NCBI RefSeq assembly: GCF_013113735.1 | Contig: NZ_CP053346.1 | Span: forward strand, 2,990,001 to 3,054,000 | Reading direction: 5' to 3' | Source: Sphingomonas sp. AP4-R1 | Lineage (GTDB): Bacteria > Pseudomonadota > Alphaproteobacteria > Sphingomonadales > Sphingomonadaceae | DNA length: 64,000 nucleotides | In this document: positions 57,712 through 64,000 of the stretch, piece after piece | Layout: each line of letters opens with the position of its first letter | Numbering within the stretch: the first letter of the stretch is position 1 | Notes under the pieces: generated by a model | Database searches by the model: none | Seen by the model: only the letters and a program-made list of their open reading frames with translations | Told to the model about the DNA's origin: nothing | Translations under genes and position numbers: made by a program

Positions 57712-59493
57712 TCAGGCCAGCCCTTCGGCCATTTCCGCCAGTTCCAGCCAGCGCAGTTCGGCTTCCTCCTTGCGGGCGCGGGCCTTATCCAGCGCGGCCA
57801 TCAGGCTGTCGAAGCGCTTGGGATCGCGCGCATAGAGATCGGGATCGGCCAGCGCCGCTTCGTCGCGGGTGATGGCGGCTTCCAGCTTCTCGATCTCAGT
57901 GGGTAGCAGATCGAGGTCGCGCTGGTCCTTGTAGCTGAGCTTGGCCTTCGCTTTAGGCGGGGCGGCGGGCTCGGCCTTCGGGGCCGCCGCCTTGGCGCGC
58001 AGCTCCGGCCTGGGGCCGCGCTGCTTTTCCCAATCGGCATAGCCGCCCGCGACCACATCGATCTTGCCCGATCCGTCGAGGCCGAGCGTGACCGTCACCG
58101 TGCGATCGAGGAAGTCGCGATCGTGGCTGACGATCAGGACGGTGCCGTCATAATCGGAGATCACCTCCTGCAGCAGATCGAGCGTCTCGAGGTCGAGATC
58201 GTTGGTCGGTTCGTCCAGCACGAGCAGGTTGGAATGGCGGGCGAATTCGCGGGCGAGCAGCAGGCGCGAGCGCTCGCCGCCCGAAAGCGTGCCAACTTTC
58301 GCATCGATCATGTTGGGATCGAACAGGAATTCCTTGAGATAGCCGATCACGTGCTTGCGCTCGCCCAGCACGTCGATCCAGTCGCCACCGTCCGCGAGAA
58401 TGTCGCGGATGCGCTTTTCGGGTGCCATCAGCTTGCGCTGCTGATCGATGACGATGCCATCCAGGGTCTGCGCGCGCTTCACCTTGCCCTCGTCGGGCTC
58501 GATCTCGCCGGTCAAAAGCTTGAGCAGGGTCGTCTTGCCCGCGCCGTTCGATCCGACCACGCCGATCCGGTCGCCGCGCGTGATGCGGAGCGAGAAATCC
58601 TGGATGATCGTGCGCTCGCCATAGCGCTTCGTCACATGCTCGGCATCGATCACGATCTTGGTGCGGGTGTCGTTGGCGGCGTGGACGATCTTGGCGGTGC
58701 CCTGCGGGCCGATCATCGCCGCGCGGGTGGCGCGCATCTCCATCAATTTGGCCTTGCGGCCTTCGTTGCGCGCGCGTCGGGCGGTGACGCCGCGCTGGAG
58801 CCAATGCTCCTCCAGCTTGAGCTTGGCATCGAGCCGCTCGGCGTTGCGCGCTTCCTCGGCATAGACCTGCTCGGTCCAGGCATCGAAGCCGCCGAAGCCC
58901 ACTTCCTTGCGGCGGATCAGCCCGCGATCCAGCCACAAGGTCTGGCGGGTGAGGCGCGTGAGGAAGGTACGATCGTGGCTGATCGCGATGAAGGCGCCGC
59001 GATAACGGCCCAGCCATTCCTCCAGCCAGTCGATCGCGGCCAGATCGAGATGGTTGGTCGGCTCATCCAGCAGCAGCACGTCGGGATCCATCGCCAGCGC
59101 GCGGGCGATGGCGGCGCGGCGGCGCTCGCCGCCCGAGGCGGTGGCGGCCTCACGCGAGAGATCGATGCCGATCTGGTCGGCGATCGCCTCCACCTCATGC
59201 GCGACGGGCGCGTCGGGGCCGTTCAGCGCATAATCGCGGAGCGTGGCCATGCCGGTCATCGCCGGTTCCTGCTCCAGCAGGATCACGCGCGTGCCGGGCA
59301 CGATCGTGCGGCGGCCCTCGTCCGCCTCGATCTGGCCGGCGAGCAGGCGGAGCAGCGTGGTCTTGCCCGCGCCGTTGCGGCCGATCAGCGCCAGCCGGTC
59401 CCGCTCGCCGACGTGGATGTCGAAATTGCGGAACAGCCAGCCGGAACCCTGGACGAGACCGACATTTTCGAAAGCGAGGACGGGGGCAGCCAT
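57712..59493 (-). CDS. ABC-F family ATPase, Uup-like
   Basis: This soluble duplicated ABC ATPase has 593 residues. Walker A motifs are GRNGAGKTTLL and GSNGAGKTTLL, signatures SGGERRR and SGGERSR, and both LLDEPTNHLD and VLDEPTNDLD Walker B blocks are intact. There are no membrane segments. The C-terminal coiled-coil extension (LSYKDQRDLDLLPTEIEKLE, cited in part) is typical of Uup, which acts on ribosomes or branched DNA intermediates. It is monocistronic. Confidence 0.92.
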   Translation of the reverse strand: MAAPVLAFENVGLVQGSGWLFRNFDIHVGERDRLALIGRNGAGKTTLLRLLAGQIEADEGRRTIVPGTRVILLEQEPAMTGMATLRDYALNGPDAPVAHEVEAIADQIGIDLSREAATASGGERRRAAIARALAMDPDVLLLDEPTNHLDLAAIDWLEEWLGRYRGAFIAISHDRTFLTRLTRQTLWLDRGLIRRKEVGFGGFDAWTEQVYAEEARNAERLDAKLKLEEHWLQRGVTARRARNEGRKAKLMEMRATRAAMIGPQGTAKIVHAANDTRTKIVIDAEHVTKRYGERTIIQDFSLRITRGDRIGVVGSNGAGKTTLLKLLTGEIEPDEGKVKRAQTLDGIVIDQQRKLMAPEKRIRDILADGGDWIDVLGERKHVIGYLKEFLFDPNMIDAKVGTLSGGERSRLLLAREFARHSNLLVLDEPTNDLDLETLDLLQEVISDYDGTVLIVSHDRDFLDRTVTVTLGLDGSGKIDVVAGGYADWEKQRGPRPELRAKAAAPKAEPAAPPKAKAKLSYKDQRDLDLLPTEIEKLEAAITRDEAALADPDLYARDPKRFDSLMAALDKARARKEEAELRWLELAEMAEGLA

Positions 59494-59550
59494 GCGCCCC
59501 CGCTAGTCGATGTGGGCGCGCGCGTCATCCTCCCGTAACCCGAAGGATGG

Positions 59551-59598
59551 CAGATGCCCCGTCTCTCCTGACCTCTGCCTCTCCTGACAGATGCCCCG
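59551..59598. promoter_or_regulatory. direct repeats upstream of the PepSY/two-component operon
   Basis: CAGATGCCCCG occurs at 59551-59561 and 59588-59598, and CTCTCCTGAC at 59563-59572 and 59579-59588 (16-nt period). Tandem direct repeats suit OmpR-family regulators, so this may be an autoregulatory site. Confidence 0.35.
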
Positions 59599-59652
59599 AA
59601 GCCACACCTGCGGCTTTTGAGCCATTCATGGGCTATTCAAGGCCATAACCCT

Positions 59653-59973
59653 ATGCGACGCTCCATGCCGATGTTGAGGCCTCTTGTTGCCGCCGCCGCG
59701 GTTCTCGCCCTTGCGCCTGCCGTTCCGGCGGATGCTGGCCAGCGCCGTCGTGAGCAGGATCAGGTGCTGGATGCGCGGCAATCCGGGCAGGTGATGTCGC
59801 TGCGACAGATCGAGCAGCGCGTCGTGCCCCGTATGTCCGGCTTCGATTATCTCGGCCCCGAATTCGATCCGGGAACCGCGAGCTATCGGCTGAAGTTCAT
59901 GCGGGCCGGATCCGTGGTGTGGATCGATGTCGATGCCCGCACCGGTGCGATCATCGGACGAACGGGAAATTGA
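59653..59973 (+). CDS. PepSY-like periplasmic protein
   Basis: The 106-residue protein has a signal peptide (cleavage near PADA). A PepSY-like C-terminal unit reads RQIEQRVVPRMSG and then strands ending VVWIDVDARTGAIIG, the usual end of the fold. Such proteins often lie beside two-component systems and may modulate the sensor. The ATG at 59653 has AAGG about 10 nt upstream; in-frame ATGs at 59665 and 59671 are alternatives. The response regulator follows after 73 nt. Confidence 0.8.
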   Translation: MRRSMPMLRPLVAAAAVLALAPAVPADAGQRRREQDQVLDARQSGQVMSLRQIEQRVVPRMSGFDYLGPEFDPGTASYRLKFMRAGSVVWIDVDARTGAIIGRTGN

Positions 59974-60046
59974 CCGGCGATTGAACCGCCCTTCCTGAAC
60001 GACCATAAGCGGCGGCGTAACGAGATACGCCCCTTGGGAGACAATG

Positions 60047-60712
60047 ATGCGCGTCCTGATCGTGGAAGACGAACCGAATCTGGGCCGCCAGTTGCGGGCG
60101 ACCCTGGAGGGGGCGGGCTATGCGATCGACCTCGCCACCGATGGCGAGGATGGCCATTATCTCGGCTCGACCGAGGATTATGACGCGATCGTGCTGGATC
60201 TGGGCCTGCCCGAGGTGGACGGGCTGACGGTGCTGGATCGCTGGCGCAAGGAGGGCAAGGACATGCCCGTTCTGGTGCTGACGGCGCGCGACAGCTGGTC
60301 CGACAAGGTCGCCGGGCTCGATGCGGGCGCGGACGATTATCTCGCCAAGCCGTTCCAGACCGAGGAATTGATCGCGCGGCTGCGCGCGCTGATCCGCCGC
60401 GCTTCGGGCAACAGCTCGTCCGAACTGATCGCGGGCGACATCCGCCTCGATACGCGTTCGGGCAAGGTGACCAAGGCGGGCGAGCCCGTGAAGCTCACCG
60501 CCCAGGAATATAAGCTCCTGTCCTACCTGATGCACCACAAGGGCAAGGTGGTGAGCCGGACCGAGCTGATCGAGCATATTTACGATCAGGATTTCGATCG
60601 TGATTCCAACACGATCGAGGTGTTCGTTACGCGCATTCGCAAGAAACTGGGTGCCGAGGTGATCACCACCATCCGCGGGCTCGGCTATTCGCTCGACGAG
60701 AATGGCGGCTGA
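60047..60712 (+). CDS. two-component response regulator, OmpR/PhoP family
   Basis: The receiver domain has the acidic pocket VEDE and phospho-acceptor Asp51 in VLDLGLPEVDG, Thr in VLTARDSW and Lys in LAKPF. The C-terminal winged helix contains LTAQEYKLLSYLMHHKGKVVSR (cited in part) and the DSNTIEVFVTRIRKKL recognition region. GGGAG lies 6 nt before this ATG; the ATG at 60044 is one codon earlier. The sensor gene follows after 2 nt. Confidence 0.95.
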   Translation: MRVLIVEDEPNLGRQLRATLEGAGYAIDLATDGEDGHYLGSTEDYDAIVLDLGLPEVDGLTVLDRWRKEGKDMPVLVLTARDSWSDKVAGLDAGADDYLAKPFQTEELIARLRALIRRASGNSSSELIAGDIRLDTRSGKVTKAGEPVKLTAQEYKLLSYLMHHKGKVVSRTELIEHIYDQDFDRDSNTIEVFVTRIRKKLGAEVITTIRGLGYSLDENGG

Positions 60713-60714
60713 AG

Positions 60715-62226
60715 GTGGGTGCGGGCGTTGAACCGCCCCCGCCCGAACCATCCCGGCGCATGCCGCGCGGCTGGCGCTGGGTCGAGATGCCGGTCAATTT
60801 CCTTCGTATGCTTTTCGGGCGGCCGCTGATGGTCACCAACGGTCAGGATCCGATGCTGCATGTGGCGGCCCGCACGACGGGGTCGCTCACGCGGCGCATG
60901 ATCGGCATCGCCGCGCTCTGGATCCTGCTGCTGCTGGTGGGCGGGGGCGTGGCGCTGGACCGCGTGCTGAACTCCGCGATCAGCCGCAATTTCGACGACC
61001 AGCTCGGCTATGTGCTGAACGCGATGATCGCGTCGGCCGAGCTGGATGCGGACGGCGAGGTGCGCTTCACGCGGCCGCTGGGCGACCAGCGCTTCCTGGA
61101 GCCGGCCTCCGGGCTTTATTATCAGGTGTCGGGCGACGGTCATGAGCCGTTCCGCTCGCGGTCCCTGTGGGATCGGACGCTGGAAAGCCCGACCCACCAT
61201 TCCGATCTCGACACCCATATCTATGACAGCAAGCAGTTCAATTACGAACCGCTGCGCGTGATGGAACGGGATCTGCGCCTGCCGGGATCGCAGACGGTGT
61301 GGCGGTTCGAGGTGGCGCAGGGGCGCAATGGCCTCGACGAGCAGATCGCGATCCTCCGGCGGACCCTGGTGCGCTCCTTTGCAATCCTCGGGCTCGGGCT
61401 GATCGTGATGTCCGCGCTGCAGGCGACGTTCGGACTGTGGCCGCTCCGCAAGGTGCGGCGCGAGATTGCGGCGGTGCGCGCCGGGCGCAGCGCGCGCGTC
61501 AATGCGCGCCTGCCGATCGAGATTGCGCCGATGGTGGAGGAGTTGAACGACCTGCTCGCGCATAATGAGCGGCAGGCGGAAGAGGCGCGGCGCCATGCCG
61601 GCAATCTCGCCCACGCGCTGAAGACGCCGCTGACCGTGATCATGAACGAGGCGACGGCGAACAGCTCCGATCTGTGCCGCACCGTGATCCGCGAGGCGAC
61701 AACGATGCGGCGGCAGGTGGATCACCATCTCGCCCGTGCGCGCGCCGTAGGGCGGCGTGGCGCCGCGCAGAGCGTGGCGGCGGTGTGGCCCTCGCTGGAC
61801 GCGGTGGAACGCGCGGTGAGCCGGCTCTATCCGCAGGTGACGATCGATCTCGACGGCAACCGCGACGCGCGCGTGCGGATCGAGCGGCAGGATCTGGACG
61901 AGATGCTCGGCAATCTGATCGAGAATGCCGCCAAATATGGGGGAGGGCGCGTGTTCGCGACGGTCTGCCCGATCACGCGGGGGGTGAAGGGCGCGGACGG
62001 AAGCGTCGACATTCTGATCGAGGATGACGGCGTGGGCATTCCCGAGAGCCAGCGCCTCGCCATCTTCGAGCGCGGCGCGCGGCTGGATACGGGCAAGCCG
62101 GGCACGGGCCTCGGCCTCGCCATCGTGCGCGACGTGGCCGAGATTTACGGCGGGACGGTCACGCTGGAAGAGAGCGAGGATCTGGGCGGCCTGCTCGTGC
62201 GACTGACGCTGCCGGCGGCGGAATAA
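60715..62226 (+). CDS. sensor histidine kinase of the two-component system (PhoQ-like)
   Basis: This is a membrane sensor of 503 residues. A soluble N-terminal lead of about 60 residues precedes helix 1 (about 62-82). A periplasmic domain of about 140 residues follows, then helix 2 (about 221-242) and a HAMP-like linker. The H-box is GNLAHALKTPLTVIMNE with His300. The ATPase domain has the N-box LIENAAKYG, G1 DDGVGIP and G2 GTGLGLAIV. The GTG start is 2 nt after the regulator; ATGs at 60760 and 60787 are alternatives. The signal is unknown. Confidence 0.93.
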   Translation: MGAGVEPPPPEPSRRMPRGWRWVEMPVNFLRMLFGRPLMVTNGQDPMLHVAARTTGSLTRRMIGIAALWILLLLVGGGVALDRVLNSAISRNFDDQLGYVLNAMIASAELDADGEVRFTRPLGDQRFLEPASGLYYQVSGDGHEPFRSRSLWDRTLESPTHHSDLDTHIYDSKQFNYEPLRVMERDLRLPGSQTVWRFEVAQGRNGLDEQIAILRRTLVRSFAILGLGLIVMSALQATFGLWPLRKVRREIAAVRAGRSARVNARLPIEIAPMVEELNDLLAHNERQAEEARRHAGNLAHALKTPLTVIMNEATANSSDLCRTVIREATTMRRQVDHHLARARAVGRRGAAQSVAAVWPSLDAVERAVSRLYPQVTIDLDGNRDARVRIERQDLDEMLGNLIENAAKYGGGRVFATVCPITRGVKGADGSVDILIEDDGVGIPESQRLAIFERGARLDTGKPGTGLGLAIVRDVAEIYGGTVTLEESEDLGGLLVRLTLPAAE

Positions 62227-62252
62227 AGAGATCCGCCGGCATCCGGTCGGCG

Positions 62253-62705
62253 TCAGTTATAGTCGCAGCGTATCTCGCCGGGGAGAATGTCGATCTGCTG
62301 GAGGCCGAGCTTCGGCACCTCGCCCAGATCGATCGCGCATTCGCTGCCATCCTCATTCGCCTCGCAGCGCTCCTTGAAGCGACGGTTCATCGCGGGAATG
62401 AGGCGCGCGCTGTCGTCGTTCAGGAGCATGAAGGACAGGCTGGCCGGGGCATCGCGGATGATCTGAAGATCGCTGTAGAGCAGCCGGATGGCGACCTGGG
62501 AGATGCGTTCGCCATAAGCGGTGGCGCCGCCTTCGATGGCAAAGAACGCGTCGGTCGTGTCCCGCGTGCCGTCATTTTCGTGGAACGGCTCCAACTGGCT
62601 GACGAACCGCCGGGCGGCGGCGGCATTGGGCGGGCAGACGAGATCGACGGCGGACGCCTGCGTGGCGGCGGCCATCATCAGCCCCGTTGCGATCATCCAT
62701 TTCAT
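62253..62705 (-). CDS. hypothetical secreted protein
   Basis: The 150-residue protein has a signal peptide (MKWMIATGLMMAAATQASA). The mature part has four Cys (DLVCPPN, RCEANEDGSECAID, IRCDYN), which could form two disulfides. A G-run precedes the ATG at 62705; the longer frame upstream is unlikely. No family was recognised. It converges on the sensor kinase gene. Confidence 0.7.
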   Translation of the reverse strand: MKWMIATGLMMAAATQASAVDLVCPPNAAAARRFVSQLEPFHENDGTRDTTDAFFAIEGGATAYGERISQVAIRLLYSDLQIIRDAPASLSFMLLNDDSARLIPAMNRRFKERCEANEDGSECAIDLGEVPKLGLQQIDILPGEIRCDYN

Positions 62706-62806
62706 CGAAAGCCCCCCCCAACCATCACGTCGCGGTCTTTTGGCGGGCGGGGACGGGCGCGACAAGGGTGTTGCCGCCGTCATGCCGGGCGTTGCGAAGG
62801 AGCAGG

Positions 62807-62840
62807 AGGAAAAGGAGGCGAGGGGGATGCCCTCGCCTCC
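62807..62840 (-). terminator. rho-independent terminator of the TorF porin gene
   Basis: On the minus strand a perfect 11-bp stem GGAGGCGAGGG (62840-62830 with 62824-62814) with a 5-nt loop is followed by TTTTCC. It lies 15 nt after the porin stop codon. Confidence 0.88.
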
Positions 62841-62854
62841 GGATGGTCATGGGA

Positions 62855-63706
62855 TCAGAAGGCGGCGGTCAGCGTGGCCACCACCGTGGCGCCCGCAATC
62901 TGGCCGGTGCCGTCCTGCCCGCGCGTGAAGCTCGGTGCGAGGTAGGCGGCGTCCTTCTTGGAGATGTTGGTGTCGATATAGGCGACGCCGACCGTGAGCG
63001 GCGTGCCCGCGATCGTATAATCCACGCCCGCCAGCCAATCGACATATTCGCCGGTCGGCGCGACCGAGGTGGCGAACGGGCCGAGGCCCTTATTGCCGTT
63101 CGAATAGCCGAGATGCGCCTTCACGGTGAGGCCCGTGTTCGGGATCCCGCTGGAGACGTCACCCCAGACATAGACGTTCGCATTCTTGTCGCCGGGCTGG
63201 TCATAGACGCCGTTGGCGGCCGACGTGCCGTTCAGATACCAGGCGCCCAGCGCTTCCTGCTTGGGTGCATAAGCGACGCCGCCGAGCAGGTTGACCGGGC
63301 CGATCGTGGTGGACACCTTCACATAGGGCTCGAGGAAGTCCGTATTGTCGAAGCCCGACGGGTACATATACCAGGTGACGCCCGCGTCGACCGTGACGGT
63401 GTCGAACGTCTTCTTGAACCCGGCGACGAGATCCAGCTCCATATTGGCGCCGCCGAACGTGCCCCAGCCGGCGAGGTTGGAGCCCCATGTCGCGACATAG
63501 AGGCCGCTTTCATGTGCGATCGTGATGCCGCCCTGCACCGCCAGATTCCGGTCGCTCTGCGAAACGCCGCGGAAACGATAATCGGACGTGAGGCCGACGC
63601 TGCCGGAAATAGTGAAGGGTTTGGAAGGCGCTTCCTGGGCGGACGCGGAGCCGGCCGCGAGGCCGGCGAACGCAAGAGCCGCGAGGGCGGCGATGCGGTT
63701 ACTCAT
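62855..63706 (-). CDS. TorF family putative porin
   Basis: This outer-membrane barrel has 283 residues and a signal peptide (cleavage after GSASAQ). It has the family's opening motif GSVGLTSDYRFRGVSQSDRNLAVQGG (cited in part: SDYRFRGVSQS) and ends in Phe (TLTAAF). Repeated amphipathic strands fill the rest. The exact substrate is unknown; the family is widespread in Proteobacteria. Its own terminator follows. Confidence 0.9.
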   Translation of the reverse strand: MSNRIAALAALAFAGLAAGSASAQEAPSKPFTISGSVGLTSDYRFRGVSQSDRNLAVQGGITIAHESGLYVATWGSNLAGWGTFGGANMELDLVAGFKKTFDTVTVDAGVTWYMYPSGFDNTDFLEPYVKVSTTIGPVNLLGGVAYAPKQEALGAWYLNGTSAANGVYDQPGDKNANVYVWGDVSSGIPNTGLTVKAHLGYSNGNKGLGPFATSVAPTGEYVDWLAGVDYTIAGTPLTVGVAYIDTNISKKDAAYLAPSFTRGQDGTGQIAGATVVATLTAAF

Positions 63707-63838
63707 AGAACATTCCCCTTTTTTTAGGATGAATGTTCCCCTGCAGCCAGAGGCTGTCCGTATCTCGACCGACGTGCGGCGGTACGTGCATCCCTCCGGA
63801 TGACGTCGGTGCTACGCAGCTATTGCGAACCGCCCGCT

Positions 63839-63871
63839 TCCCGATCGTGACAAAGTGTGTCTCGATCGGGA
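63839..63871. terminator. hairpin after the partial SulP gene
   Basis: Perfect 9-bp arms TCCCGATCG (63839-63847) and CGATCGGGA (63863-63871) enclose a 15-nt loop, 17 nt past the stop of the gene at the right edge. There is no T-run on the minus strand, so the assignment as a terminator is tentative. Confidence 0.4.
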
Positions 63872-63888
63872 GGGGCGAGGAGGTGGCG

Positions 63889-64000
63889 TCAGACCTCGAG
63901 GCGACGGAGCTTGTGGGGCGCGCCGGCCAGTTCGACCTGCAGGCCCGCGCTGCGGCGGCGCTGGAGCCAGTCCGCGAGCATTTCGGCGCAGGTGTGGTCG
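63889..64000 (-). CDS. partial gene, probable C-terminus (STAS end) of a SulP-type transporter
   Basis: Only the last 36 codons lie in the window: DHTCAEMLADWLQRRRS, then a strand-turn (LQVELAGAP) and HKLRRLEV. A helix starting DHT/DHS followed by a beta strand ending in a His-containing tail resembles the STAS end of SulP anion transporters. The call rests on 36 residues, so it is provisional. Confidence 0.5.
   Translation of the reverse strand, partial: DHTCAEMLADWLQRRRSAGLQVELAGAPHKLRRLEV

Overview
The window is about 64 kb of high-GC alphaproteobacterial chromosome, very probably from a sphingomonad. Pointers to this are a nuo operon in the alphaproteobacterial order, a PEP-CTERM protein ending in the [14 protein letters not shown] type of tail, a small protein resembling the XrtV sorting accessory family, a TorF-type porin, and many paired REP-like repeats of the kinds common in sphingomonad genomes. 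Nearly all of it is ordinary chromosomal gene content. No tRNA, rRNA, CRISPR array, prophage or insertion sequence was recognised.

Layout. At 0-3 kb a low-GC P-loop ATPase gene sits 3 nt behind nrdB. At 3-9.4 kb are an acyltransferase, a DUF2171 protein, a very large transglutaminase/TPR protein and a PEP-CTERM protein. At 9.5-19.2 kb are secA, a repeat-bracketed GIY-YIG nuclease gene, a sorting accessory protein, three cell-wall enzymes (DUF882, L,D-transpeptidase, M23), an epoxide-hydrolase-like enzyme, efp and an inositol-monophosphatase gene. At 19.5-34.4 kb is the complete 14-gene nuo operon (respiratory complex I) with two extra small genes (NTF2-like after nuoD, a 49-residue membrane protein after nuoE), a His-rich insertion in NuoL and a repeat pair between nuoL and nuoM. 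It is followed by birA, a TRIC-type channel and a YitT protein. At 36.9-41.6 kb is a tripartite efflux system (NodT, DHA2 MFS, HlyD) with a divergent MarR regulator and a palindromic candidate operator. At 41.7-47 kb are a nitronate monooxygenase, a TetR regulator, metK, lnt and a VOC protein. At 57-64 kb are a Uup-type ABC-F protein, a PepSY-like protein with a two-component system, a small secreted protein, a TorF porin and the 3' end of a probable SulP transporter.

The most unusual region is 47.0-56.5 kb. Four overlapping genes encode a pentahaem c-type cytochrome (one site is CX4CH), a lipoprotein with two GlcG/HbpS-like haem-binding halves, an outer-membrane beta-barrel, and a 1335-residue secreted protein with ten CXXCH sites followed by LVIVD-type propeller repeats. 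The overlapping stops and starts imply one transcript. The parts list (periplasmic multihaem cytochromes, barrel, surface-type lipoprotein) resembles a trans-envelope electron conduit, but I recognise no similarity to the Mtr proteins.

Several features point to repeats that have become functional. The 33/35 inverted repeat around the GIY-YIG gene also encodes part of that protein's C-terminus, and repeat ends lie at the ribosome-binding sites of the inositol monophosphatase gene and nuoM. Candidate RNA structures are two interleaved stems just after the inositol monophosphatase stop codon and a mutually exclusive hairpin pair between lnt and metK.
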